Shown here in pieces: positions 35,409 through 49,113 of a DNA stretch of 64,000 nucleotides (position 1 is the stretch's first letter; every line of letters begins with the position of its first letter). The notes beneath the pieces were generated by a model, which was not told the DNA's origin, made no database searches, and was given only the letters and a program-made list of their open reading frames with translations. Position numbers and translations under genes: made by a program. Origin of the DNA: Heliopora coerulea (lineage: Eukaryota; Cnidaria; Anthozoa; Scleralcyonacea; Helioporidae); the NCBI GenBank assembly GCA_030142905.1, contig JASJOG010000078.1, positions 248,001-312,000 of the forward strand, in the 5' to 3' direction.

Positions 35409-37312
35409 TGATTCGAGAAGTACTTGCGAAAATATGGCAATGTTTAAAAATTGGACAATTAAGCTTTATATAAGCATAAAAGCCAGAATATGGTAAGATT
35501 TAGTTAAACACCAAATAGTTGTAGGAAACTTTCCAAATACTTCTAAATTGTTCTCCTCCACCCAAACATCATGAAACAAATCGATTTTTGTCGATTTGAC
35601 GATTTGCTGTAAAAATTTCTCCAACTCGTCAAAAACGCTTTATCTCGTCGGGATAAGACGATTACTAAAACGAACTGTGAAACAGTTGTGGCTTAAGTTT
35701 GTTGCATTTGTCGAATGTTTCCCAAAACTCGTCAATCGGTTTAAAATGATCTTTTCGGGACTGAGAAGAAAATAAAAGCATTAGTTGATTGATTCGAGAA
35801 GTACTTGCGAAAATATGGCAATGTTTAAAAATTGGACAATTAAGCCTTATATACGCATAAAAGCCAGAATATGGTAAGATTTAGTTAAACACCAAATAGT
35901 TGTAGGAAACTTTCCAAATACTTCTAAATTTTTCTCCTCCTCCCAAACATCATGAAACAAATCGATTTTCGTCGATTTGACGATTTGCTGTAAAAATTTC
36001 TCCAACTCGTCAAAAACGCTTTATCTCGTCGGGATAAAACGATTACTAAAACGAACTGTGAAACAGTTGTGGCTTAAGTTTGTTGCATTTGTCGAATATT
36101 TGCAAAAACTCGTCAATCGGTTTAAAATGATCTTTTCGGGTCAGAGAAGAGAATAAAAGCATTAGTTGATTGATTCGAGAAGTACTTGCGAAAATATGGC
36201 AATTTTAAAAATTGGACAATTAAGCTTTATATACGCATAAAAGCCAGAATATGGTAAGATTTAGTTAAACACCAAATAGTTGTAGGAAACTTTCCAAATA
36301 CTTCTAAATTGTTCTCCTCCACCCAAACATCATGAAACAAATCGATTTTTGTCGATTTGACGATTTGCTGTAAAAATTTCTCCAACTCGTCAAAAACGCT
36401 TTATCTCGTCGGGATAAGACGATTACTAAAACGAACTGTGAAAAAGTTGTGGCTTAAGTTTGTTGCATTGGTCGAATGTTTCCCAAAACTCGTCAATCGG
36501 TTTAAAATGATCTTTTCGGGTCAGAGAAGAGAATAAAAGCATTAGTTGATTGATTCGAGAAGTACTTGCGAAAATATGGCAATGTTTAAAAATTGGACAA
36601 TTAAGCTTTATATATGCATAAAAGCCAGAATATGGTAAGATTTAGTTAAACACCAAATAGTTGTAGGAAACTTTCCAAATACTTCTAAATTGTTCTCCTC
36701 CACCCAAACATCATGAAACAAATCGATTTTCGTCGATTTGACGATTTGCTGTAAAAATTTCTCCAACTCGTCAAAAACGCTTTATCTCGTCGGGATAAGA
36801 CGATTACTAAAACGAACTGTGAAAAAGTTGTGGCTTAAGTTTGTTGCATTGGTCGAATGTTTCCCAAAACTCGTCAATCGGTTTAAAATGATCTTTTCGG
36901 GTCAGAGAAGAGAATAAAAGCATTAGTTGATTGATTCGAGAAGTACTTGCGAAAATATGGCAATGTTTAAAAATTGGACAATTAAGCCTTATATATGATT
37001 AAATGCCAGAATATGGTAAGATTTAGTTAAACACCAAATAGTTGTAGGAAACTTTCCAAATACTTCTAAATTGTTCTCCTCCACCCAAACATCATGAAAC
37101 AAATCGATTTTCGTCGATTTGACGATTTGCTGTAAAAATTTCTCCAACTCGTCAAAAACGCTTTATCTCGTCGGGATAAGACGATTACTAAAACGAACTG
37201 TGAAACAGTTGTGGCTTAAGTTTGTTGCATTTGTCGAATATTTGCAAAAACTCGTCAATCGGTTTAAAATGATCTTTTCGGGTCAGAGAAGAGAATAAAA
37301 GCATTAGTTGAT

Positions 37313-37692
37313 TGATTCGAGAAGTACTTGCGAAAATATGGCAAAGTTTAAAAATTGGACAATTAAGCTTTATATACGCATAAAAGCCCGAATATGGTAA
37401 GATTTAGTTAAACACCAAATAGTTGTAGGAAACATTCCAAATATTCTAAATTGTTCTCCTCCACCCAAACATCATGAAACAAATCGATTTTCGTCGATTT
37501 GACGATTTGCTGTGAAAATTTCTTCAACTCGTCAAAAACGCTTTATCTCGTCGAAATAAGACGATTACTAAAACGAACTGTGAAAAAGTTGTGGCTTAAG
37601 TTTGCTGCATTTGTCGAATGTTTCCCAAAACTCGTCAATCGGTTTAAAATGATGTTTTCGGGTCAGAGAAGAGAATAAAAGCATTAGTTGAT
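37313..37692 (+). repeat. Chimeric monomer W/Pz
   Basis: W up to TCGAAATAAGACG, then GTGAAAAAG, TTTGCTGCATTTG and ATGTTTTCGG, which is the Pz end seen at 22463 and 26651. X2, Y, Z and the start of Pz have been deleted, and the switch lies between unit positions of about 250 and 274. Confidence 0.82.
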
Positions 37693-39595
37693 TGATTCGA
37701 GAAGTACTTGCGAAAATATGGCAATGTTTAAAAATTGGACAATTAAGCCTTATATACGCATAAAAGCCAGAATATGGTAAGATTTAGTTAAACACCAAAT
37801 AGTTGTAGGAAACTTTCCAAATACTTCTAAATTGTTCTCCTCCACCCAAACATCATGAAACAAATCGATTTTTGTCGATTTGACGATTTGCTGTTAAAAT
37901 TTCTCCAACTCGTCAAAAACGCTTTATCTCGTCGGGATAAGACGATTACTAAAACGAACTGTGAAACAGTTGTGGCTTAAGTTTGTTGCATTGGTCGAAT
38001 GTTTCCCAAAACTCGTCAATCGGTTTAAAATGATCTTTTCGGGACTGAGAAGAAAATAAAAGCATTAGTTGATTGATTCGAGAAGTACTTGCGAAAATAT
38101 GGCAATGTTTAAAAATTGGACAATTAAGCCTTATATACGCATAAAAGCCAGAATATGGTAAGATTTAGTTAAACACCAAATAGTTGTAGGAAACTTTCCA
38201 AATACTTCTAAATTGTTCTCCTCCTCCCAAACATCATGAAACAAATCGATTTTCGTCGATTTGACGATTTGCTGTAAAAATTTCTCCAACTCGTCAAAAA
38301 CGCTTTATCTCGTCGGGATAAAACGATTACTAAAACGAACTGTGAAACAGTTGTGGCTTAAGTTTGTTGCATTTGTCGAATATTTGCAAAAACTCGTCAA
38401 TCGGTTTAAAATGATCTTTTCGGGTCAGAGAAGAGAATAAAAGCATTAGTTGATTGATTCGAGAAGTACTTGCGAAAATATGGCAATTTTAAAAATTGGA
38501 CAATTAAGCTTTATATACGCATAAAAGCCAGAATATGGTAAGATTTAGTTAAACACCAAATAGTTGTAGGAAACTTTCCAAATACTTCTAAATTGTTCTC
38601 CTCCACCCAAACATCATGAAACAAATCGATTTTCGTCGATTTGACGATTTGCTGTAAAAATTTCTCCAACTCGTCAAAAACGCTTTATCTCGTCGGGATA
38701 AGACGATTACTAAAACGAACTGTGAAAAAGTTGTGGCTTAAGTTTGTTGCATTGGTCGAATGTTTCCCAAAACTCGTCAATCGGTTTAAAATGATCTTTT
38801 CGGGTCAGAGAAGAGAATAAAAGCATTAGTTGATTGATTCGAGAAGTACTTGCGAAAATATGGCAATGTTTAAAAATTGGACAATTAAGCCTTATATACG
38901 CATAAAAGCCAGAATATGGTAAGATTTAGTTAAACACCAAATAGTTGTAGGAAACTTTCCTAATACTTTAAATTGTTCTCCTCCACCCAAACATCATGAA
39001 ACAAATCGATTTTCGTCGATTTGACGATATCCTGTAAAAATTTCTCCAACTCGTCAAAAACGCTTTATCTCGTCGGGATAAGACGATTACTAAAACGAAC
39101 TGTGAAACAGTTGTGGCTTAAGTTTGTTGCATTTGTCGAATATTTGCAAAAACTCGTCAATCGGTTTAAAATGATCTTTTCGGGTCAGAGAAGAGAATAA
39201 AAGCATTAGTTGATTGATTCGAGAAGTACTTGCGAAAATATGGCAATGTTTAAAAATTGGACAATTAAGCTTTATATATGCATAAAAGCCAGAATATGGT
39301 AAGATTTAGTTAAACACCAAATAGTTGTAGGAAACTTTCCAAATACTTCTAAATTGTTCTCCTCCACCCAAACATCATGAAACAAATCGATTTTCGTCGA
39401 TTTGACGATTTGCTGTAAAAATTTCTCCAACTCGTCAAAAACGCTTTATCTCGTCGGGATAAGACGATTACTAAAACGAACTGTGAAAAAGTTGTGGCTT
39501 AAGTTTGTTGCATTGGTCGAATGTTTCCCAAAACTCGTCAATCGGTTTAAAATGATCTTTTCGGGTCAGAGAAGAGAATAAAAGCATTAGTTGAT
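37693..39595 (+). repeat. Q-R-S-T-U block
   Basis: Monomer starts 37693 (Q with GCCTTAT and TGTTAAAATTTCTCC), 38074 R, 38455 S, 38835 T, 39215 U. T here is the last one of the window with the GATATC form; all T units to the right read GATATG. The block leads directly into the V-W-X-Y pair. Confidence 0.85.
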
Positions 39596-41118
39596 TGATT
39601 CGAGAAGTACTTGCGAAAATATGGCAATGTTTAAAAATTGGACAATTAAGCCTTATATATGATTAAATGCCAGAATATGGTAAGATTTAGTTAAACACCA
39701 AATAGTTGTAGGAAACTTTCCAAATACTTCTAAATTGTTCTCCTCCACCCAAACATCATGAAACAAATCGATTTTCGTCGATTTGACGATTTGCTGTAAA
39801 AATTTCTCCAACTCGTCAAAAACGCTTTATCTCGTCGGGATAAGACGATTACTAAAACGAACTGTGAAACAGTTGTGGCTTAAGTTTGTTGCATTGGTCG
39901 AATGTTTCCCAAAACTCGTCAATCGGTTTAAAATGATCTTTTCGGGTCAGAGAAGAGAATAAAAGCATTAGTTGATTGATTCGAGAAGTACTTGCGAAAA
40001 TATGGCAATGTTTAAAAATTGGACAATTAAGCTTTATATACGCATAAAAGCCCGAATATGGTAAGATTTAGTTAAACACCAAATAGTTGTAGGAAACATT
40101 CCAAATATTCTAAATTGTTCTCCTCCACCCAAACATCATGAAACAAATCGATTTTCGTCGATTTGACGATTTGCTGTGAAAATTTCTCCAACTCGTCAAA
40201 AACGCTTTATCTCGTCGAAATAAGACGATTACTAAAACGAACTGTGAAACAGTTGTGGCTTAAGTTTGTTGCATTTGTCGAATATTTGCAAAAACTCATC
40301 AATCGGTTAAAAATGATCTTTTCGGGTCAGAGAAGAGAATAAAAGCATTAGTTGATTGATTCGAGAAGTACTTGCGAAAATATGGCAATGTTCAAAAATT
40401 GGACAAATAAGCCTTATATACGCATAAAAGCCAGAATATGGTAAGATTTAGTTAAACACCAAATAGTTGTAGGAAAATTTCCAAATACTTCTAAATTGTT
40501 CTCCTCCACCTAAACATCATGAAACAAATCGATTTTCTTCGATTTAACGATTTGCTGTAAAAATTTCTCCAACTCGTCAAAAACGCTTTATCTCGTCGGG
40601 ATAAGACGATTACTAAAACGAACTGTGAAACAGTTGTGGCTTAAGTTTGTTGCATTTGTCGAATATTTGCAAAAACTCGTCAATCGGTTTAAAATGATCT
40701 TTTCGGGTCCGAGAAGAGAATAAAAGCATTAGTTGATTGATTCCAGAAGTACTTGAGAAAATATGGCAATGTTTAAAAATTGGACAATTAAGCTTTATAT
40801 ACGCATAAAATCCCGAATATTGTAAGATTTAGTTAAACACCAAATAGTTGTAGGAAACTTTCCAAATACTTCTAAATTGTTCTCCTCCACCCAAACATCA
40901 TGAAACAAATCGATTTTCGTCGATTTGACGATTTGCTGTAAAAATTTCTCCAACTCGTCAAAAACGCTTTATCTCGTCGAGATAAGACGATTACTAAAAC
41001 GAACTGTGAAAAAGTTGTGGCTTAAGTTTGTTGCATTGGTCGAATGTTTCCCAAAACTCGTCAATCGGTTTAAAATGATCTTTTCGGGTCAGAGAAGAGA
41101 ATAAAAGCATTAGTTGAT
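39596..41118 (+). repeat. V-W-X2-Y tetramer, copy 1 (1,523 bp)
   Basis: Monomer starts 39596 V, 39977 W (TGTTTAAA form, with ACTCATCAATCGG), 40357 X2 (GGAAAATTTCC), 40738 Y (CCCGAATATTG, CCACCCA). The following 1,523 bp repeat all of these private marks. Confidence 0.9.
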
Positions 41119-42641
41119 TGATTCGAGAAGTACTTGCGAAAATATGGCAATGTTTAAAAATTGGACAATTAAGCCTTATATATGATTAAATGCCAGAATA
41201 TGGTAAGATTTAGTTAAACACCAAATAGTTGTAGGAAACTTTCCAAATACTTCTAAATTGTTCTCCTCCACCCAAACATCATGAAACAAATCGATTTTCG
41301 TCGATTTGACGATTTGCTGTAAAAATTTCTCCAACTCGTCAAAAACGCTTTATCTCGTCGGGATAAGACGATTACTAAAACGAACTGTGAAACAGTTGTG
41401 GCTTAAGTTTGTTGCATTGGTCGAATGTTTCCCAAAACTCGTCAATCGGTTTAAAATGATCTTTTCGGGTCAGAGAAGAGAATAAAAGCATTAGTTGATT
41501 GATTCGAGAAGTACTTGCGAAAATATGGCAATGTTTAAAAATTGGACAATTAAGCTTTATATACGCATAAAAGCCCGAATATGGTAAGATTTAGTTAAAC
41601 ACCAAATAGTTGTAGGAAACATTCCAAATATTCTAAATTGTTCTCCTCCACCCAAACATCATGAAACAAATCGATTTTCGTCGATTTGACGATTTACTGT
41701 GAAAATTTCTCCAACTCGTCAAAAACGCTTTATCTCGTCGAAATAAGACGATTACTAAAACGAACTGTGAAACAGTTGTGGCTTAAGTTTGTTGCATTTG
41801 TCGAATATTTGCAAAAACTCATCAATCGGTTAAAAATGATCTTTTCGGGTCAGAGAAGAGAATAAAAGCATTAGTTGATTGATTCGAGAAGTACTTGCGA
41901 AAATATGGCAATGTTCAAAAATTGGACAAATAAGCCTTATATACGCATAAAAGCCAGAATATGGTAAGATTTAGTTAAACACCAAATAGTTGTAGGAAAA
42001 TTTCCAAATACTTCTAAATTGTTCTCCTCCACCTAAACATCATGAAACAAATCGATTTTCTTCGATTTAACGATTTGCTGTAAAAATTTCTCCAACTCGT
42101 CAAAAACGCTTTATCTCGTCGGGATAAGACGATTACTAAAACGAACTGTGAAACAGTTGTGGCTTAAGTTTGTTGCATTTGTCGAATATTTGCAAAAACT
42201 CGTCAATCGGTTTAAAATGATCTTTTCGGGTCCGAGAAGAGAATAAAAGCATTAGTTGATTGATTCCAGAAGTACTTGAGAAAATATGGCAATGTTTAAA
42301 AATTGGACAATTAAGCTTTATATACGCATAAAATCCCGAATATTGTAAGATTTAGTTAAACACCAAATAGTTGTAGGAAACTTTCCAAATACTTCTAAAT
42401 TGTTCTCCTCCACCCAAACATCATGAAACAAATCGATTTTCGTCGATTTGACGATTTGCTGTAAAAATTTCTCCAACTCGTCAAAAACGCTTTATCTCGT
42501 CGAGATAAGACGATTACTAAAACGAACTGTGAAAAAGTTGTGGCTTAAGTTTGTTGCATTGGTCGAATGTTTCCCAAAACTCGTCAATCGGTTTAAAATG
42601 ATCTTTTCGGGTCAGAGAAGAGAATAAAAGCATTAGTTGAT
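41119..42641 (+). repeat. V-W-X2-Y tetramer, copy 2 (1,523 bp)
   Basis: Monomer starts 41119 V, 41500 W, 41880 X2, 42261 Y. It is almost base-for-base the same as copy 1; one visible difference is GATTTACTGTGAAAA in the W unit where copy 1 has GATTTGCTGTGAAAA. Such closeness suggests a very recent tandem duplication. Confidence 0.9.
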
Positions 42642-44926
42642 TGATTCGAGAAGTACTTGCGAAAATATGGCAATGTTTAAAAATTGGACAATTAAGCCTT
42701 ATATACGCATAAAAGCCAGAATATGGTAAGATTAAGTGAAAAACCAAATAGTTGTAGGAAACTTTCCAAATACTTCTAAATTGTTCTCCTCCACCCAAAC
42801 ATCATGAAACAAATCGATTTTCGTCGATTTGACGATTTGCTGTAAAAATTTCTCCAACTCGTCAAAAACGCTTTATCTCGTCGGGATAAAACGATTACTA
42901 AAACGAACTGTGAAACAGTTGTGGCTTAAGTTTGCTGCATTGGTCGAATGTTTCCCAAAACTCGTCAATCGGTTTAAAATGATCTTTTCGGGTAAGAGAT
43001 GAGAATAAAAGCATTAGTTGATTGATTCGAGAAGTACTTGCTAAAATATGGCAATGTTTAAAAATTGGACAATTAAGCCTTATATACGCATAAAAGCCAG
43101 AATATGGTAAGATTTAGTTAAACACCAAATAGTTGTAGGAAACTTTCCAAATACTTCTAAATTGTTCTCCTCTTCCCAAACATCATGAAACAAATCGATT
43201 TTCGTCGATTTGACGATTTGCAGTAAAAATTTCTCCAACTCGTCAAAAACGCTTTATCTCGTCGGGATAAAACGATTACTAAAACGAACTGTGAAAAAGT
43301 TGTGGCTTAAGTTTGCTGCATTGGTCGAATGTTTCCCAAAACTCGTCAATCGGTTTAAAATGATGTTTTCGGGTCAGAGAAGAGAATAAAAGCATTAGTT
43401 GATTGATTCGAGAAGTACTTGCGAAAATATGGCAATGTTTAAAAATTGGACAATTAAGCTTTATATACGCATAAAAGCCAGAATATGGTAAGATTTAGTT
43501 AAACACCAAATAGTTGTAGGAAACTTTCCAAATACTTCAAAATTGTTCTCCTCCACCTAAACATCATGAAAAAAATCGATTTTCGTCGATTTGACGATTT
43601 GCTGTAAAAATTTCTCCAACTCGTCAAAAACGCTTTATCTCGACGGGATAAAACGATTACTAAAACGAACTGTGAAAAAGTTGTGGCTTAAGTTTGCTGC
43701 ATTGGTCGAATGTTTCCCAAAACTCGTCAATTGGTTTAAAATGATGTTTTCGGGTCAGAGAAGAGAATAAAAGCATTAGTTGATTGATTCGAGAAGTACT
43801 TGCGAAAATATGGCAATGTTTAAAAATTGGACAATTAAGCTTTATATACGCATAAAAGCCAGAATATGGTAAGATTTAGTTAAACACCAAATAGTTGTAG
43901 GAAACTTTCCAAATACTTCTAAATTGTTCTCCTCCACCCAAACATCATGAAACAAATCGATTTTTGTCGATTTGACGATTTGCTGTAAAAATTTCTCCAA
44001 CTCGTCAAAAACGCTTTATCTCGTCGGGATAAGACGATTACTAAAACGAACTGTGAAACAAATGTGGCTTAAGTTTGTTGCATTGGTCGAATGTTTCCCA
44101 AAACTCGTCAATCGGTTTAAAATGATCTTTTCGGGACTGAGAAGAAAATAAAAGCATTAGTTGATTGATTCGAGAAGTACTTGCGAAAATATGGCAATGT
44201 TTAAAAATTGGACAATTAAGCCTTATATACGCATAAAAGCCAGAATATGGTAAGATTTAGTTAAACACCAAATAGTTGTAGGAAACTTTCCAAATACTTC
44301 TCAATTGTTCTCCGCCTCCCAAACATCATGAAACAATACGATTTTCGTCGATTTGACGATTTGCTGTAAAAATTTCTCCAACTCGTCAAAAACGCTTTAT
44401 CTCGTCGGGATAAAACGATTACTAAAACGAACTGTGAAACAGTTGTGGCTTAAGGTTGTTGCATTTGTCGAATATTTGCAAAAACTCGTCAATCGGTTTA
44501 AAATGATCTTTTCGGGTCAGAGAAGAGAATAAAAGCATTAGTTGATTGATTCGAGAAGTACTAGCGAAAATATGGCAATTTTAAAAATTGGACAATTAAG
44601 CTTTATATACGCATAAAAGCCAGAATATGGTAAGATTTAGTTAAACACCAAATAGTTGTAGGAAACTTTCCAAATACTTCTAAATTGTTCTCCTCCACCC
44701 AAACATCATGAAACAAATCGATTTTCGTCGATTTGACGATTTGCTGTAAAAATTTCTCCAACTCGTCAAAAACGCTTTATCTCGTCGGGATAAGACGATT
44801 ACTAAAACGAACTGTGAAAAAGTTGTGGCTTAAGTTTGTTGCATTGGTCGAATATTTGCAAAAACTCGTCAATCGGTTTAAAATGATCTTTTCGGGTCAG
44901 AGAAGAGAATAAAAGCATTAGTTGAT

Positions 44927-45306
44927 TGATTCGAGAAGTACTTGCGAAAATATGGCAATGTTTAAAAATTGGACAATTAAGCCTTATATACGCATAAAAG
45001 CCAGAATATGGTAAGATTTAGTTAAACACCAAATAGTTGTAGGAAACTTTCCTAATACTTTAAATTGTTCTCCTCCACCCAAACATCATGAAACAAATCG
45101 ATTTTTGTCGATTTGACGATTTGCTGTAAAAATTTCTCCAACTCGTCAAAAACGCTTTATCTCGTCGGGATAAGACGATTACTAAAACGAACTGTGAAAC
45201 AGTTGTGGCTTAAGTTTGTTGCATTGGTCGAATGTTTCCCAAAACTCGTCAATCGGTTTAAAATGATCTTTTCGGGACTGAGAAGAAAATAAAAGCATTA
45301 GTTGAT
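44927..45306 (+). repeat. Chimeric monomer T/Q (also at 51397, 57107, 58247)
   Basis: T start (CCTAATACTTTAAATTG) and Q body from TTTTTGTCG, ending GGGACTGAGAAGAAA here and at 51397 but GGTCAGAGAAG at 57107 and 58247. It is followed by R in H1 and H2. The fusion is a stable member of the higher-order unit and explains why R and S occur twice within H1 and H2. Confidence 0.83.
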
Positions 45307-47589
45307 TGATTCGAGAAGTACTTGCGAAAATATGGCAATGTTTAAAAATTGGACAATTAAGCCTTATATACGCATAAAAGCCAGAATATGGTAAGATTTA
45401 GTTAAACACCAAATAGTTGTAGGAAACTTTCCAAATACTTCTCAATTGTTCTCCGCCTCCCAAACATCATGAAACAAATCGATTTTCGTCGATTTGACGA
45501 TTTGCTGTAAAAATTTCTCCAACTCGTCAAAAACGCTTTATCTCGTCGGGATAAAACGATTACTAAAACGAACTGTGAAACAGTTGTGGCTTAAGTTTGT
45601 TGCATTTGTCGAATATTTGCAAAAACTCGTCAATCGGTTTAAAATGATCTTTTCGGGTCAGAGAAGAGAATAAAAGCATTAGTTGATTGATTCGAGAAGT
45701 ACTTGCGAAAATATGGCAATTTTAAAAATTGGACAATTAAGCTTTATATACGCATAAAAGCCAGAATATGGTAAGATTTAGTTAAACACCAAATAGTTGT
45801 AGGAAACTTTCCAAATACTTCTAAATTGTTCTCCTCCACCCAAACATCATGAAACAAATCGATTTTCGTCGATTTGACGATTTGCTGTAAAAATTTCTCC
45901 AACTCGTCAAAAACGCTTTATCTCGTCGGGATAAGACGATTACTAAAACGAACTGTGAAAAAGTTGTGGCTTAAGTTTGTTGCATTGGTCGAATGTTTCC
46001 CAAAACTCGTCAATCGGTTTAAAATGATGTTTTCGGGTCAGAGAAGAGAATAAAAGCATTAGTTGATTGATTCGAGAAGTACTTGCGAAAATATGGCAAT
46101 GTTTAAAAATTGGACAATTAAGCCTTATATACGCATAAAAGCCAGAATATGGTAAGATTTAGTTAAACACCAAATAGTTGTAGGAAACTTTCCTAATACT
46201 TTAAATTGTTCTCCTCCACCCAAACATCATGAAACAAATCGATTTTCGTCGATTTGACGATATGCTGTAAAAATTTCTCCAACTCGTCAAAAACGCTTTA
46301 TCTCGTCGGGATAAGACGATTACTAAAACGAACTGTGAAACAGTTGTGGCTTAAGTTTGTTGCATTAGTCGAATATTTGCAAAAACTCGTCAATCGGTTT
46401 AAAATGATCTTTTCGGGTCAGAGAAGAGAATAAAAGCATTAGTTGATTGATTCGAGAAGTACTTGCGAAAATATGGCAATGTTTAAAAATTGGACAATTA
46501 AGTTTTATATATGCATAAAAGCCAGAATATGGTAAGATTTAGTTAAACACCAAATAGTTGTAGGAAACTTTCCAAATACTTCTAAATTGTTCTCCTCCAC
46601 CCAAACATCATGAAACAAATCGATTTTCGTCGATTTGACGATTTGCTGTAAAAATTTCTCCAACTCGTCAAAAACGCTTTATCTCGTCGGGATAAGACGA
46701 TTACTAAAACGAACTGTGAAAAAGTTGTGGCTTAAGTTTGTTGCATTGGTCGAATGTTTCCCAAAACTCGTCAATCGGTTTAAAATGATCTTTTCGGGTC
46801 AGAGAAGAGAATAAAAGCATTAGTTGATTGATTCGAGAAGTACTTGCGAAAATATGGCAATGTTTAAAAATTGGACAATTAAGCCTTATATATGATTAAA
46901 TGCCAGAATATGGTAAGATTTAGTTAAACACCAAATAGTTGTAGGAAACTTTCCAAATACTTCTAAATTGTTCTCCTCCACCCAAACATCATGAAACAAA
47001 TCGATTTTCGTCGATTTGACGATTTGCTATAAAAATTTCTCCAACTCGTCAAAAACGCTTTATCTCGTCGGGATAAGACGATTACTAAAACGAACTGTGA
47101 AACAGTTGTGGCTTAAGTTTGTTGCATTGGTCGAATGTTTCCCAAAACTCGTCAATCGGTTTAAAATGATCTTTTCGGGTCAGAGAAGAGAATAAAAGCA
47201 TTAGTTGATTGATTCGAGAAGTACTTGCGAAAATATGGCAATGTTTAAAAATTGGACAATTAAGCTTTATATACGCATAAAAGCCCGAATATGGTAAGAT
47301 TTAGTTAAACACCAAATAGTTGTAGGAAACATTCCAAATATTCTAAATTGTTCTCCTCCACCCAAACATCATGAAACAAATCGATTTTCGTCGATTTGAC
47401 GATTTGCTGTGAAAATTTCTCCAACTCGTCAAAAACGCTTTATCTCGTCGAAATAAGACGATTACTAAAACGAACTGTGAAACAGTTGTGGCTTAAGTTT
47501 GTTGCATTTGTCGAATATTTGCAAAAACTCGTCAATCGGTTAAAAATGATCTTTTCGGGTCAGAGAAGAGAATAAAAGCATTAGTTGAT

Positions 47590-49113
47590 TGATTCGAGAA
47601 GTACTTGCGAAAATATGGCAATGTTCAAAAATTGGACAAATAAGCCTTATATACGCATAAAAGCCAGAATATGGTAAGATTTAGTTAAACACCAAATAGT
47701 TGTAGGAAAATTTCCAAATACTTCTAAATTGTTCTCCTCCACCTAAACATCATGAAACAAATCGATTTTCTTCGATTTAACGATTTGCTGTAAAAATTTC
47801 TCCAACTCGTCAAAAACGCTTTATCTCGTCGGGATAAGACGATTACTAAAACGAACTGTGAAACAGTTGTGGCTTAAGTTTGTTGCATTTGTCGAATATT
47901 TGCAAAAACTCGTCAATCGGTTTAAAATGATCTTTTCGGGTCCGAGAAGAGAATAAAAGCATTAGTTGATTGATTCCAGAAGTACTTGAGAAAATATGGC
48001 AATGTTTAAAAATTGGACAATTAAGCTTTATATACGCATAATATCCCGAATATGGTAAGATTTAGTTAAACACCAAATAGTTGTAGGAAACTTTCCAAAT
48101 ACTTCTAAATTGTTCTCCTGCACCCAAACATCATGAAACAAATCGATTTTCGTCGATTTGACGATTTGCTGTAAAAATTTCTCCAACTCGTCAAAAACGC
48201 TTTATCTCGTCGAGATAAGACGATTACTAAAACGAACTGTGAAAAAGTTGTGGCTTAAGTTTGTTGCATTTGTCGAATATTTGCAAAAACTCGTCAATCG
48301 GTTAAAAATGATCTTTTCGGGTCAGAGAAGAGAATAAAAGCATTAGTTGATTGATTCGAGAAGTACTTGCGAAAATATGGCAATGTTCAAAAATTGGACA
48401 AATAAGCCTTATATACGCATAAAAGCCAGAATATGGTAAGATTTAGTTAAACACCAAATAGTTGTAGGAAAATTTCCAAATACTTCTAAATTGTTCTCCT
48501 CCACCTAAACATCATGAAACAAATCGATTTTCTTCGATTTAACGATTTGCTGTAAAAATTTCTCCAACTCGTCAAAAACGCTTTATCTCGTCGGGATAAG
48601 ACGATTACTAAAACGAACTGTGAAACAGTTGTGGCTTAAGTTTGTTGCATTTGTCGAATATTTGCAAAAACTCGTCAATCGGTTTAAAATGATCTTTTCG
48701 GGTCCGAGAAGAGAATAAAAGCATTAGTTGATTGATTCCAGAAGTACTTGAGAAAATATGGCAATGTTTAAAAATTGGACAATTAAGCTTTATATACGCA
48801 TAAAATCCCGAATATGGTAAGATTTAGTTAAACACCAAATAGTTGTAGGAAACTTTCCAAATACTTCTAAATTGTTCTCCTGCACCCAAACATCATGAAA
48901 CAAATCGATTTTCGTCGATTTGACGATTTGCTGTAAAAATTTCTCCAACTCGTCAAAAACGCTTTATCTCGTCGAGATAAGACGATTACTAAAACGAACT
49001 GTGAAACAGTTGTGGCTTAAGTTTGTTGCATTGGTCGAATGTTTCCCAAAACTCGTCAATCGGTTTAAAATGATCTTTTCGGGTCAGAGAAGAGAATAAA
49101 AGCATTAGTTGAT
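47590..49113 (+). repeat. 2-monomer tandem pair X2-Y inside H1 (762 bp twice)
   Basis: X2 at 47590 and Y/W at 47971 are followed by X2 at 48352 and Y at 48733. The first Y turns into W-type sequence (CATTTGTCG, AATATTTGC, GGTTAAAAATG) in its right third, which is what a crossover between a Y and a W lying just before X2 would leave. Confidence 0.87.

Larger units (their letters stand above)
34648..37692 (+). repeat. R-(S/P)-Q-R-S-U-V-(W/Pz) block
   Basis: Monomer starts 34648 R, 35029 S/P chimera, 35409 Q (TATAAGCAT, CATTTGTCGAATG), 35790 R (AAATTTTTCTCC), 36171 S (TTTTTGTCG), 36551 U, 36932 V (right half with CATTTGTCG and AATATTTGC), 37313 W/Pz chimera. The T unit is absent after S, as in the 11-monomer units. 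The closing chimera skips X, Y and Z completely. Confidence 0.82.
42642..49113 (+). repeat. 17-monomer higher-order unit H1 (6,472 bp)
   Basis: Monomer starts 42642 Z, 43023 Pz, 43404 Pk, 43785 Q (GTGAAACAAATGTGG), 44166 R (CTCAATTG, CCGCCTCCC, CAATACG), 44547 S, 44927 T/Q, 45307 R, 45688 S, 46068 T (GATATGCTG, CATTAGTCG), 46448 U (AAGTTTTAT), 46829 V (GCTATAAAA), 47210 W, 47590 X2, 47971 Y/W chimera (ATAATATCCCG), 48352 X2, 48733 Y. The Q and R private marks recur in H2 and H3. X2 plus Y occur twice at the end, a 762-bp tandem duplication. Confidence 0.92.
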
